A DNA stretch of 64,000 nucleotides from an uncultured Saprospiraceae bacterium (GCA_937951615.1 CALFBH010000058.1:27900-91899), one strand, 5' to 3'. Counted from the stretch's first letter, positions 17,634 through 25,880 are shown. Notes: generated by a model not told the origin, from the sequence alone. Made by a program: numbers and translations.

Positions 17634-18029
17634 ATGCAGCAGCCAGTCAAAAACACATTCAAAAAAGGAGAACGCCTGAAGCGGCGCAAACTGATTAAAC
17701 GCTTGTTTAATCGGGAAGGCAAAACGCTTACAGCCTATCCTTTGCGCATCATCTGGTTGGAAGTAGAACTGGACAGCAAATATCCTGCACAATTTGGACT
17801 AAGTGTCCCCAAGCGAGCTTTTCCCAAAGCTGCACATCGCAATCGGATACGGCGGCGACTGCGTGAGGCTTACCGACTAAATAAAACGATTCTCTACGAT
17901 TTTATTGCAACGCAAGAAAAACAATACGCCATCATGATACTGTATACTGCCAAGGAAGTCATGTCTTTTCAGGAAATTGAGCAAAAAATGAAAATTGCTA
18001 TCCGGCAATTTGTTAAGAGAAATAGCTGA
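17634..18029 (+). CDS. rnpA: Ribonuclease P protein component
   Basis: A 131-residue basic protein that pairs with RNase P RNA to mature tRNA 5' ends. The RNR signature is intact in AAHRNRIRRRLREAYRL, and FGLSVPKRAFPKA matches the preceding strand-turn. The start MQQPVKNTFKKGERLKRR matches the family N-terminus (FKKGERL). It follows rpmH, the standard order. The usual next gene (yidD or yidC) is absent; instead a promoter-like region for the subtilase cluster begins about 50 bases downstream. Confidence 0.95.
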   Translation: MQQPVKNTFKKGERLKRRKLIKRLFNREGKTLTAYPLRIIWLEVELDSKYPAQFGLSVPKRAFPKAAHRNRIRRRLREAYRLNKTILYDFIATQEKQYAIMILYTAKEVMSFQEIEQKMKIAIRQFVKRNS

Positions 18030-18076
18030 CCTTAGCTCAAATATTCCGTTTTTTCAAAAAAAGTATAGCAGAAATT

Positions 18077-18106
18077 TTGTTTTTTTTGCGGGGGGGGGTA
18101 TATTTG
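18077..18106 (+). promoter_or_regulatory. Promoter with T8-GC-G9 homopolymer spacer, possibly phase-variable
   Basis: TTG (18077-18079) and TATATTTG (18099-18106) are exactly 19 bases apart, the preferred spacing for Bacteroidota promoters. The spacer consists of eight T, GC, and nine G (18090-18098). A run of nine G is very rare in this AT-rich DNA and is prone to slippage, which would change the spacing. It faces the subtilase cluster. Confidence 0.55.
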
Positions 18107-18478
18107 TTATACGATACTTACTACAATCGGTTCATGTACAAACCTCGTGACTTCAAAAAAATAGTTTAACCCGAGACGTAACAGAACCGATGATTCCACT
18201 CTACACAACATTATAAATACAAAGCAATGCTTTGTCTGTCAGGTATATATGCTTGCATATCTGTCAGACAATATTTTAATTATTTTAAACCATACTGCCT
18301 ATGGAAATAGCAGGAGGCTGTCTATGTGTTTTGGCTTTTGCCTTACACAATAGATGCGAACCTGTACAACAAAAAACGCCGCGTAGTTCTCATTGCGGGA
18401 GAACCACACGGCAAAGCTTCGCAGTCCGGCTTAGTGGGACTGCAAGAACTATTACGAATTTTAAAATTAAGAAAAATT
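18107..18478 (+). promoter_or_regulatory. Structured leader of the subtilase cluster
   Basis: No convincing gene lies in these 370 bases. Three structures stand out: CTGTCAG direct repeats around an ATATGC/GCATAT stem (about 18236-18268), a stem with GTTCTC (18386-18391) pairing GAGAAC (18399-18404) inside GCCG/CGGC arms (18378-18412), and GCAGTCC/GGACTGC (18421-18427 / 18437-18443). The last two come just before the start codon at 18479 and could act as an attenuator or RNA switch. Confidence 0.4.
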
Positions 18479-20197
18479 ATGACAAACTTAAAGAAAGCTT
18501 TGTTATTTGCCCTGTTTCTGGGTACTCTAATGCTCTATTCCACGTCTTGTAATAAAGACAATGCCTTTGAAGATTTGATAGAGCCAGCTCAATCTCATCA
18601 ATTAAAATCAACCGATCAGGAGATTATACCAATTGGAGAAATTGATGAATTTATTTTGCACAAAATCAAGTCAAGCAAAAAGCCTTTTAACTGGAAAAGT
18701 GCTTCTGATAAGATGATTTACAGTGCAGCGATGCAGAGCGATTCGATTTTATCAATTGTATATATGCCAGAAGCTGATATGACTATGACTGATTTTTTCA
18801 GCAGCAACAAAACAAAAGCGTTTTATAAGAATAATAAAAATCGCTTACCAGATGAGTTGGTCGCTAAAAGAGATGAAATACTTAACCGTGTGTTAGAAAT
18901 GGAACGAGAATACAAACAACAGCCTAAACTTAGTCTAAAGGATATTTTGCCTTTGGGGTATGAAAAGGCATTGCCTCATATTTATATAAAGATGAGTAAC
19001 CCTGCGGTTGTTTCGGAGTTGAGGCGGAATAGGTTTGTAATACGTTTATCTCCTAGATCACATGATATGTCAAAGGTTACAGAGAAAGTTACTGGGCGAG
19101 GAGAATATGATACAGATGTAGCATTCGCAGGTTGTTATCCTGAATCGGCGGCTTCTATTGATGCTTCAGATTACGATGCTGATTTCAATTCTTTTTATAA
19201 CTCAAAAGCCTCTTGGCATTATGCTAATAATGGGGTTCTCAATGCTTGGGATTTATCGCAAGGTGAAGGTATTGGTGTCTGTGTCATTGATACGGGAGTT
19301 TCAGAACAACAAGATAATTTAAATGGACTATTTTCTACTGGAATTTCTTCTGGCAGAACACTTACCACAGCATCAACTCTCAAGAAGCCGTGTAATGAAA
19401 TAACAGGAATAGGTACTATTGCGCCAGCTATAGGTAACATTAGACCTGCCTATTGCCCGACTTCTCCTTATGATGAGTGCGGACACGGAACGGGCATGGC
19501 TGGCTTAATAACAGGCCCACTTACCAATGATGGGAATAGTGTAGGAATAGCTTATAAAGCAGATTTACTTGCAATTAAAGCTGTAAATGATGTACTAATA
19601 TATGGAGGAAATGAGATTGATGGAGTTGCAAATGCCTTATATATGGCAGGAGATAATGATGAGATAAAAATCATTAGCATGTCTATAGGAAGACTACAGG
19701 ACAACGCCAGAATAGAAATGGCTATCGGTTACGCCTCCATGACAAAGCGTAAATTGATATTTGCTGCTGCGGGAACAGGTCCAACTACTCCAATGGACCC
19801 ATCGGTCATCTTTCCCGCAAACCTACCTACCGACTACACAGTAGGCATTACTGGAGTCCAAATTAGTCCATTTGGAATAACATCCACTTGTTCAAACTGC
19901 TTTTACGGAGAAGAAGTTGATTTTGTCGTAATCATGGAAAAAGAAAGAGATGGAGAGAATATAGGTCCTTTGACCTTAGCGAATCAATCAAATGTACCAA
20001 AATATACAAGCGGTTCTTCTTGTTCTACAGCAACGGCAGCAGGTATAGCTGCATTAGTCTGGGCTGCACACCCAAATGAAGATAAAGATCAAATTTTTGA
20101 GCGATTGAGAGCAAGTACAACTACAGGTATTCCAATTGAGGATCCTGCCCATGGATGGGGTGTTCTTGATGCATACAGGGCTATAACTGTATGGTAA
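18479..20197 (+). CDS. Lipoprotein subtilisin-like serine protease (S8) with N-terminal prodomain-like region
   Basis: The ATG at 18479 gives a lipoprotein signal ending LYSTSC (Cys24). Residues about 50-192 are a domain shared with the next four genes. A peptidase S8 domain follows: Asp271 in VCVIDTGVS, His336 in ECGHGTGMAG, and Ser514 in GSSCSTATAAG, which is a changed GTSxA motif. The oxyanion Asn of AAGN is Thr433 (AAAGTG), so activity may be reduced or special. No T9SS tail; the lipid anchor suggests the periplasm or outer membrane. An upstream in-frame start at 18326 is rejected because it runs through leader hairpins. First gene of a five-gene run in the same direction. Confidence 0.85.
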   Translation: MTNLKKALLFALFLGTLMLYSTSCNKDNAFEDLIEPAQSHQLKSTDQEIIPIGEIDEFILHKIKSSKKPFNWKSASDKMIYSAAMQSDSILSIVYMPEADMTMTDFFSSNKTKAFYKNNKNRLPDELVAKRDEILNRVLEMEREYKQQPKLSLKDILPLGYEKALPHIYIKMSNPAVVSELRRNRFVIRLSPRSHDMSKVTEKVTGRGEYDTDVAFAGCYPESAASIDASDYDADFNSFYNSKASWHYANNGVLNAWDLSQGEGIGVCVIDTGVSEQQDNLNGLFSTGISSGRTLTTASTLKKPCNEITGIGTIAPAIGNIRPAYCPTSPYDECGHGTGMAGLITGPLTNDGNSVGIAYKADLLAIKAVNDVLIYGGNEIDGVANALYMAGDNDEIKIISMSIGRLQDNARIEMAIGYASMTKRKLIFAAAGTGPTTPMDPSVIFPANLPTDYTVGITGVQISPFGITSTCSNCFYGEEVDFVVIMEKERDGENIGPLTLANQSNVPKYTSGSSCSTATAAGIAALVWAAHPNEDKDQIFERLRASTTTGIPIEDPAHGWGVLDAYRAITVW

Positions 20198-20220
20198 AGA
20201 GTTAATTTATGACATTTTAT

Positions 20221-20256
20221 TCCAGCAATTTTCATCATCAGGTGAGAATTGCTGGA
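20221..20256 (+). terminator. 10-bp hairpin between subtilase and first orphan prodomain gene
   Basis: TCCAGCAATT (20221-20230) pairs with AATTGCTGGA (20247-20256). There is no T run, so it may be an attenuator or mRNA-stability element that sets protease against downstream gene levels. Confidence 0.45.
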
Positions 20257-20286
20257 CATTACACAAATAATTATAAAATAAATACT

Positions 20287-20841
20287 ATGTACAAATTATT
20301 GAAAAAAGTATTCCCCCTTTTAATAGCAAGCTCTCTATTTACCATTTCGTGCTTCACAAAGCAAAATACTGTAAAGTATAAAAATCATAAAATTTTGTCT
20401 AAAGTAGAAATCAATAATTTTATTAGAGAAGAGATAAAAAACAAAGGAAAATTCAGGTGGGAGGCAGCCTCAGATCATTTGATTTATAGTGCGCTTATGC
20501 ATACTGATGATGGAATCTTATACATCACTTATAGAATAAGTCCTGACGGACCTGAGTTACCAAACTATGGAGATTCTAATAAATTACCCAAAGAATGGAT
20601 AAATAAAAGAGATGAAATTGTGCAGTATATTTTAGAAAAAGAGAGAAAATATAGGAATAGCCCTAACCTTGAAATAAATGACCTGCTTCCTCCCTGGAAT
20701 ACAGATTTAGACAATCGCCTTCCCAGCATTTCCTTTCAGATAACTGACCCGTCCATTATTTCAGAATTGAGGAAAGACAAAACCATAACAAGAATGACCC
20801 CAGGATACGAATCTGGCATTCACATATTATACGAAAAGTAG
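20287..20841 (+). CDS. Orphan prodomain-like lipoprotein 1
   Basis: A 184-residue lipoprotein with signal ending SLFTISC. The mature part matches residues 50-192 of the preceding subtilase: FRWEAASDHLIYSALMHTDD, a KLPKEWINKRDEI block, ILEKERKYRNSP, and DPSIISELRKDKTI near the end. There is no protease domain. Within the subtilase this region is where an inhibitory or folding prodomain sits, so free copies could be inhibitors, chaperones or immunity proteins for it. About 64 bases around the EAASDHLIYSA block are identical to the third copy (21625-21690), so the two are recent duplicates or are being homogenised. The start at 20287 is preferred over 20209 because it opens the signal peptide. 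Confidence 0.75.
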   Translation: MYKLLKKVFPLLIASSLFTISCFTKQNTVKYKNHKILSKVEINNFIREEIKNKGKFRWEAASDHLIYSALMHTDDGILYITYRISPDGPELPNYGDSNKLPKEWINKRDEIVQYILEKERKYRNSPNLEINDLLPPWNTDLDNRLPSISFQITDPSIISELRKDKTITRMTPGYESGIHILYEK

Positions 20842-20849
20842 AAAACAGT

Positions 20850-20921
20850 ATGTCTAATTTAATTAAAATAATACTACCGTTTTTAGCGACAGGTTTTATA
20901 TTATTTTCTCCACAGAATTAA
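20850..20921 (+). pseudogene. Orphan signal-peptide fragment in duplicated spacer
   Basis: A 23-codon frame (MSNLIKIILPFLATGFILFS...) has only a signal-like hydrophobic run and then stops. The sequence GAAAAGTAGAAAACAGTATG at its start recurs after the third copy (22015-22034), so this looks like a left-over 5' end of a deleted family member. Confidence 0.4.
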
Positions 20922-20926
20922 ATATC

Positions 20927-21460
20927 ATGAATAAATCACCAAACATAATATTTTTGTTTTTAATTACTATTTTTTTTGTGACACCTTGTTGCCAATCTAT
21001 TGTAGCAAAATATAATGCCCCGATGTCCAAAAAAGAAATAGATAAGTTTATAGCCGACTGGATAGAAGCCAATAAAACGACTTTTGACTGGAAATATGCC
21101 TCAGATGACATGATATATAGTGCACTAGTTCACGGGGACGGTACACTATCTATTGGTTATACCATTTATCCTAATGAACCTAAGCTACCCGACTATGACA
21201 ATAGCAATAAATTACCCGAAAGGTGGATAGTCAAGAAAGAAGAAATTATACAGTATGTACTGGAAAAAGAGAGAAAATATCGTAGAAAACCTTCACTTAA
21301 CGAGTCAGATTTACGTCCTCGGCATAGAAGCCATAAATTAGAAAATCATCTCCCTAATATCTCCCTTTATGTTACAAACCCATCCGTGATATCAGAATTA
21401 CGAAAAGATAAAACAATAAGGTATATAGAACCTGGATATTACCCTAAGCCATATAAATGA
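20927..21460 (+). CDS. Orphan prodomain-like lipoprotein 2
   Basis: A 177-residue lipoprotein of the same family, with signal ending FFVTPCC. Family blocks are FDWKYASDDMIYSALVHGD, NKLPERWIVKKEEIIQYV, LEKERKYRRKPSLNES and NPSVISELRKDKTIRYIEPG. It is the more divergent in the middle and has a basic HRSHK segment before the last block. The stop overlaps the next start by four bases (ATGA), so copies 2 and 3 are translationally coupled. No protease or enzyme motif is present. Confidence 0.75.
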   Translation: MNKSPNIIFLFLITIFFVTPCCQSIVAKYNAPMSKKEIDKFIADWIEANKTTFDWKYASDDMIYSALVHGDGTLSIGYTIYPNEPKLPDYDNSNKLPERWIVKKEEIIQYVLEKERKYRRKPSLNESDLRPRHRSHKLENHLPNISLYVTNPSVISELRKDKTIRYIEPGYYPKPYK

Positions 21461-22023
21461 CCATGCTAACACAATTCACCATAACATTCATAAACTGCTG
21501 TGTCATCGCATTGGCATTAACTTCCTGCATCAGCCCTAAGAAGAGTAAAATCGATACCTCGAAAGAAATAATTATGTCGAAAAAAGAAATTAACGATTTT
21601 GCAAAAAATGAAATAAAAACTAATGGAAAATTCAGGTGGGAGGCAGCCTCAGATCATTTGATTTATAGTGCGCTTATGCATACTGATGACAAGATGTTAA
21701 ACATCACATATACAATAACTCCTAGTGGTCCAAAATTACCACACTATGAAGAAGGCTCAAATAAATTGCCAAAAGAATGGCTAAAGAAAAGGGATGAAAT
21801 TATACAATATATTTTAGAAAAGGAGCGTATATATAGAGATAAGTCTAAGCTTACAATAAATGATTTGCTTCCTTCTTGGAATGCTAATCTAGATAATCAC
21901 CTTCCTAGTATTTATCTTCAAGTTACTGACCCGTCCATTATTTCAGAATTGAGGGAAGATAAAACAATCCTCGGAATAGCTCCTAGCTATGAACCTAGCA
22001 TTCACATATTATACGAAAAGTAG
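21457..22023 (+). CDS. Orphan prodomain-like lipoprotein 3
   Basis: A 188-residue lipoprotein of the family, with signal ending ALALTSC. It is nearly a twin of copy 1: FRWEAASDHLIYSALMHTDD, LPKEWLKKRDEIIQYILEKE, DPSIISELREDKTI and the tail PSIHILYEK are shared, part of it at the DNA level. It overlaps copy 2 by four bases. The tail and following 14 bases duplicate those of copy 1, which marks the boundary of a tandem duplication unit. Confidence 0.75.
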   Translation: MTMLTQFTITFINCCVIALALTSCISPKKSKIDTSKEIIMSKKEINDFAKNEIKTNGKFRWEAASDHLIYSALMHTDDKMLNITYTITPSGPKLPHYEEGSNKLPKEWLKKRDEIIQYILEKERIYRDKSKLTINDLLPSWNANLDNHLPSIYLQVTDPSIISELREDKTILGIAPSYEPSIHILYEK

Positions 22024-22076
22024 AAAACAGTATGCAGCAGATATTTTCAACCGATTTAGAATAAATATAACTTAAC

Positions 22077-22604
22077 ATGAAAAAATCAACCGCTATTTCT
22101 CTATTTGTAATCGTATTTTTCATAATTATAGCTTCTTGCTCCAAAAAATCGACAAATGCACTATCTACCCAGTCCGAATTAATCTCGAAAGAAAAGATAG
22201 ATCAATTCATGATAAAATACATGAATAAAAACCAAACAACTTTTGATTGGTTGGCAGCACCAGATGATATGTTGTACAGTGCAATGATGCATACTGATTC
22301 TGTGCTTACAATTGTTTATACCGCCAATCCAGAGATTAAAAAGGCAAGTTATAAAAAAGACAAAACGCTGACAGATGTTTTTTTAGTTAAAAGAGACAGT
22401 ATTATCAATGATATTCTGGAAAAAGAACGGATGTATAGAAATATGCCAGAGCTCCAAAAAAGTGATTTATTGCCCCCCTATACACTCTGGAATAAACTTC
22501 CTATTATAAAAATGAAAGTGACCAAACGCTCTATTATTACAGATTTGAGAAAAGATAGATTTGTAACTGCTCTGGGTTGTAATTATATCGCCGCTTTTGA
22601 ATGA
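22077..22604 (+). CDS. Orphan prodomain-like lipoprotein 4
   Basis: A 175-residue lipoprotein with signal ending FIIIASC. It is the copy closest to the subtilase's own prodomain region in style: FDWLAAPDDMLYSAMMHTDS, LTIVYTANPE, LVKRDSIINDILEKERMYR, then DLLPPYTLW and KRSIITDLRKDRFV. A run of Lys/Asp residues in the middle (KKASYKKDKTLTD) is in the place of the subtilase's NKTKAFYKNNKN. Last member of the run; a hairpin at 22719-22774 probably ends transcription. Confidence 0.75.
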   Translation: MKKSTAISLFVIVFFIIIASCSKKSTNALSTQSELISKEKIDQFMIKYMNKNQTTFDWLAAPDDMLYSAMMHTDSVLTIVYTANPEIKKASYKKDKTLTDVFLVKRDSIINDILEKERMYRNMPELQKSDLLPPYTLWNKLPIIKMKVTKRSIITDLRKDRFVTALGCNYIAAFE

Positions 22605-22718
22605 TGTTAAGGAGCATAAAAAGAATAAATTGTAACAATTATTGTTGCCAAAACGTTAAAAGGGAGTATTGATTCGGTCTATTGTTGAAAAGGCATTATT
22701 ATTGTTCGCAATAAGTGT

Positions 22719-22774
22719 CTGAACTCAATAAAATACAGGCTATCCCAAAGCTTAACAGACTTATTTGAGTTCAG
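22719..22774 (+). terminator. Hairpin after the prodomain cluster
   Basis: CTGAACTCAA-TAA (22719-22731) pairs with TTATTTGAGTTCAG (22761-22774). It separates the cluster from the S41 protease gene. Confidence 0.5.
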
Positions 22775-22880
22775 AGAATTGTTGAATTGTTATAATTGTG
22801 TTTCTTATGACATTTTGCGTAGCAAAATGTATTCTCCGCAATTCTACAATCAAACAATCACACAATTTTCTCAAAGTTTC
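22775..22880 (+). repeat. Word-repeat hairpin with ACATTTTGC core
   Basis: Left words of the AATTGTTG type and right words of the CAATTCTACAATC type flank a core hairpin ACATTTTGC-gta-GCAAAATGT (22810-22830), so the whole stretch can fold on itself. The same design recurs at 52281-52395, before the CruF-like gene. It forms part of the leader of the S41 gene. Confidence 0.65.
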
Positions 22881-22913
22881 TCACATCATTTTTCATCAAA
22901 AAAAGAAAACATA

Positions 22914-24569
22914 ATGGGTAGCTCAATATTAAAAAGACACCGCAAAAAAACAATCCTATTGGCGGTAGCCTTTGTTGGTGTTTTTACGATTTCCACAGAT
23001 TATAACAAGTATTTCGAGATTGCTAAAAATCTGGAAATATTTGCCAATTTGTATAAAGAACTCAACACGTCTTATGTGGATGAAGTAGAGCCAGCCCAAT
23101 TGATGCGCACAGGCATTGATGCGATGCTGGAGTCGCTTGATCCCTATACCAATTATATCTCCGAAGCAGAAATGGAAGGCTTCCGTTTACAAATTACGGG
23201 TAAATATGGAGGTATCGGTGCGGGCATTCGCAAAAGCAAAGACGATGATTATGTAGTGATAACTGATCCTTACGAGGGCTTTCCTGCCCAAAAAAGTGGA
23301 CTACAGGCAGGCGATATGATTATTTCTATTGCAGGCAAATCTGCTAAAGGAAAAAGTACTAAAGAAGTGAGCGAGGTATTAAAGGGTTCGCCTGGCGAGG
23401 AAGTCAGTGTAACTATTCGTCGTCCGGGCAAAACGGGTGATTTTGATGTTGCACTTACCAGAGAGGAAGTCAAAATACCCAATGTACCTTATTCTGGTAT
23501 GGTGGGTGATAATACTGCTTATATCACATTGACGACTTTTTCTGAGCGTGCCGGGAAAAATGTTGCTGATGCCTTAGAGAAATTGCAAAAAGACAATGAT
23601 GTCAAATCCATTATACTGGATTTGCGGGGTAATGGCGGTGGTTTGCTGAATGAAGCGATTAATCTGTCCAATATATTTATACCAAAAGGAGAAGAAGTGG
23701 TCACGACACGCAGTCGGAATATTGAACGCGACCGTACTTTCAAAACACTCAATAAGCCAGTAACAGAGGAACTACCACTGGCTATTTTGATTGATGGAAG
23801 TTCAGCCTCAGCCTCAGAAATTGTAGCTGGCGTAATACAGGATTTTGACCGTGGCGTGCTAGTCGGTGTAGAGTCTTATGGAAAAGGACTGGTACAAAAT
23901 ACGCGGGATGTAGGTTATGGTTCAAAATTGAAATTGACGACGGCTAAATATTATATCCCAAGTGGACGTTGTATTCAGGCGGTCAATTATAAAGATGGGA
24001 AATCACAGAACATCAAAGATTCGCTGCATGTAGAATTTAAAACACGTAATGGCAGAACGGTATTAGATGGTTCGGGTATTGCGCCAGATGTGGAAGTGAA
24101 AATACCTGCACTCAGTAATCTTTCCAGAACCTTGCTGACTAAAAACCTGATTTTCGATTATGCGACAGCATACAAATTAAAAACACCTACGATTGCGCCT
24201 GCTGCGGAGTATAAATTTACAGAAGCAGATTTCAAAGACTTTGAGCGTTTCCTCAGCACACACGATTATTCTTACGAAACAAAAAGTGAAAAAGAGCTGG
24301 AACAACTGGAAACAAAAGCCAAGGATGAAAATTATTACGATGCGGTAAAAACTGATCTGGAAGCAATGAAGCGCAAAATTGTAGAAGACAAGAAAAAGGA
24401 CTTATACAAATATAAAGACCAGATTACTGACTTGCTAAAGCGTGAAATTGTAGGACGTTATTATTTTCAGAAAGGCGGTATTGAAGTTGGACTCAGTAAT
24501 GATCCCGACATCGAAGAAGCTTTAAATATTCTGAATGATGCGAATCGCTATAAATCTATTTTAAAATAA
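22914..24569 (+). CDS. S41 family C-terminal processing peptidase
   Basis: A tail-specific (CtpA/Prc-type) serine protease of 551 residues, anchored or exported by an N-terminal hydrophobic segment (about 13-30) after RHRKK. A PDZ domain (about 95-180, with GGIGAGIRKS and AGDMIISIAGKSAKGKS) precedes the catalytic core: IDGSSASASEIV holds the nucleophile Ser (near 297), GVESYGKGLVQ the general-base Lys (near 324). The C-terminal 150 residues are charged helices. The ATG at 22914 is chosen because it opens the signal; a frame from 22779 runs through the word-repeat hairpin. In the envelope such enzymes trim C-termini of exported proteins. Confidence 0.93.
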   Translation: MGSSILKRHRKKTILLAVAFVGVFTISTDYNKYFEIAKNLEIFANLYKELNTSYVDEVEPAQLMRTGIDAMLESLDPYTNYISEAEMEGFRLQITGKYGGIGAGIRKSKDDDYVVITDPYEGFPAQKSGLQAGDMIISIAGKSAKGKSTKEVSEVLKGSPGEEVSVTIRRPGKTGDFDVALTREEVKIPNVPYSGMVGDNTAYITLTTFSERAGKNVADALEKLQKDNDVKSIILDLRGNGGGLLNEAINLSNIFIPKGEEVVTTRSRNIERDRTFKTLNKPVTEELPLAILIDGSSASASEIVAGVIQDFDRGVLVGVESYGKGLVQNTRDVGYGSKLKLTTAKYYIPSGRCIQAVNYKDGKSQNIKDSLHVEFKTRNGRTVLDGSGIAPDVEVKIPALSNLSRTLLTKNLIFDYATAYKLKTPTIAPAAEYKFTEADFKDFERFLSTHDYSYETKSEKELEQLETKAKDENYYDAVKTDLEAMKRKIVEDKKKDLYKYKDQITDLLKREIVGRYYFQKGGIEVGLSNDPDIEEALNILNDANRYKSILK

Positions 24570-24593
24570 TCGTCTATACGCCAAAGAACAGGT

Positions 24594-24655
24594 TCCAAAT
24601 TCTAAAGCATATTAGGTAGAATCCTAAATGTTTTGGAATTTGGATTTTTTTTTTT
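24594..24655 (+). terminator. Intrinsic terminator with T11 tail
   Basis: TCCAAATTCTAAAGCAT (24594-24610) pairs with ATGTTTTGGAATTTGGA (24628-24644) and is followed by eleven T. It ends S41 transcription and supports the tsaB start at 24670 rather than 24628. Confidence 0.85.
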
Positions 24656-24669
24656 GTAATTTTCCCACT

Positions 24670-25362
24670 GTGTCTTTAATACTTAACATAGAAACTGCCA
24701 CGCCTGTCTGCTCCGTCTGTATCAGCGAAGACGGTAAGGAATTGGTCTCCAAAGAAATTCGGGAAGGGCAAGCGCATGCCGAAAGCCTGACCTTGCTTAT
24801 TCAGGATGCTTTGAGCGCGTCGGGATTGACCATGAATCAACTGGATGCGGTGGCGGTGAGCAATGGCCCTGGATCTTATACAGGGCTTAGGATAGGTCTT
24901 TCTGTTGCTAAGGGAATCTGTTATGCCCTAGACAAAAAGCTCATTACCCTCAATTCATTGGAAGTACTTGCCTGGGGAACTTTTCAAAAGACTGGACGTA
25001 CCGATGTTCTTTATTGTCCGATGATTGATGCGAGACGTATGGAGGTCTATACTGCGCTCTACGACTTCGAAGCGACACCTTCCGTAATTCTGGAAACACA
25101 GGCTAAGATCATTGATGAGCATAGCTTCCACGATTTTTTCGAGGCTGGACACCGTATTATTTTTTCTGGCAATGGTGCTTCTAAATGTCAGTCAATTGTA
25201 AATAATTCTTCTTCGATATATGAGGAAATAAGCTCCTCTGCTTCATTTATGTCGCTCCTGTCACAAAAATCCTTTATTTGTAAAATATTTAGTGACCTAT
25301 CATATATAGCCCCGTCTTATCTCAAGAAACCTAATATCACTAGGGCGAAAAAAAAATTATAA
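24670..25362 (+). CDS. tsaB: tRNA threonylcarbamoyladenosine modification protein TsaB
   Basis: TsaB is an ASKHA-fold partner of TsaD in making the universal t6A37 tRNA modification. The start is taken as GTG 24670 (VSLILNIETATPVCSVCIS), which matches the family N-terminus and follows the terminator. Characteristic blocks are HAESLTLLIQDAL, AVSNGPGSYTGLRIGLSVAKG and PMIDARRMEVYTALYD. The protein is 230 residues, the normal size. The C-terminal fifth (SSSASFMSLLSQKSFIC...) is Ser-rich and less conserved. It is a single gene, with ArsR genes downstream behind their own promoter-like sequence. Confidence 0.93.
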   Translation: MSLILNIETATPVCSVCISEDGKELVSKEIREGQAHAESLTLLIQDALSASGLTMNQLDAVAVSNGPGSYTGLRIGLSVAKGICYALDKKLITLNSLEVLAWGTFQKTGRTDVLYCPMIDARRMEVYTALYDFEATPSVILETQAKIIDEHSFHDFFEAGHRIIFSGNGASKCQSIVNNSSSIYEEISSSASFMSLLSQKSFICKIFSDLSYIAPSYLKKPNITRAKKKL

Positions 25363-25541
25363 ATTATCGTAACCTTTTATAGGTTTTTCTCGTAACATAT
25401 AGAAGAATAAGTTGTTTCCTGCATAGTACTTTGTAATTTATATGTAAAAACATATAAAACAAGCACTAAAATATAGGAAATAATCGTTAAATTTGCAGCA
25501 AATAAATTTCTAATTATAATAAAAACAAAAATAAGTCAACC

Positions 25542-25880
25542 ATGAGGAAGTCAAAAAATGAGATTGTAACACTGACGAAAGGGAAAAAAGCAATAAAACT
25601 GGACTATGCAGAATTGCGCAAAGCAGTCCTTGTATTAAGAGCAGTGAACCACAAATTGCGTCAATCTGTCATTGATTTGTTAGAAGAAAATGAGAGAATG
25701 ACTGTCACAGACATCTACATTAAATTGCGTTTAGAGCAATCTGTAGCATCACAACATCTGGCTATTTTAAGAAGAGCAGGCGTTGTTACTACTGACCGTC
25801 AGGGTAAATTCATTTATTACTCTTTAGACAAAGATCGTTTGAAGCAAATTTCAAAATTAGTTGAGGAATTAGCTAAGTAA
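25542..25880 (+). CDS. ArsR-family winged-helix regulator 1
   Basis: A 112-residue winged-helix protein. After a basic start (MRKSKNEIVTLTKGKKAIKL) come the helix-turn-helix MTVTDIYIKLRLEQSVASQH and the wing VVTTDRQGKFIYYSLDKDRL. None of the usual metal-site Cys pairs (CVC) is present, so it probably does not sense arsenic or zinc. TAAATTTG at 25488-25495, 46 bases upstream, is a good -7 element although a -33 TTG is not clear. A paralogue lies 398 bases downstream in the same direction. Target genes unknown. Confidence 0.88.
   Translation: MRKSKNEIVTLTKGKKAIKLDYAELRKAVLVLRAVNHKLRQSVIDLLEENERMTVTDIYIKLRLEQSVASQHLAILRRAGVVTTDRQGKFIYYSLDKDRLKQISKLVEELAK

Noticed and set aside
18326..18478. N-terminal extension of the subtilase
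   Set aside because: The segment would place 51 non-signal residues before a complete lipoprotein signal peptide.
18301..18552. 83-codon plus frame across the subtilase leader
   Set aside because: It covers the leader hairpins and the start of the subtilase in another frame, with no signal of its own.
22775..22913. N-terminal extension of the S41 protease from 22779
   Set aside because: It translates the word-repeat hairpin; the signal peptide starts at 22914.
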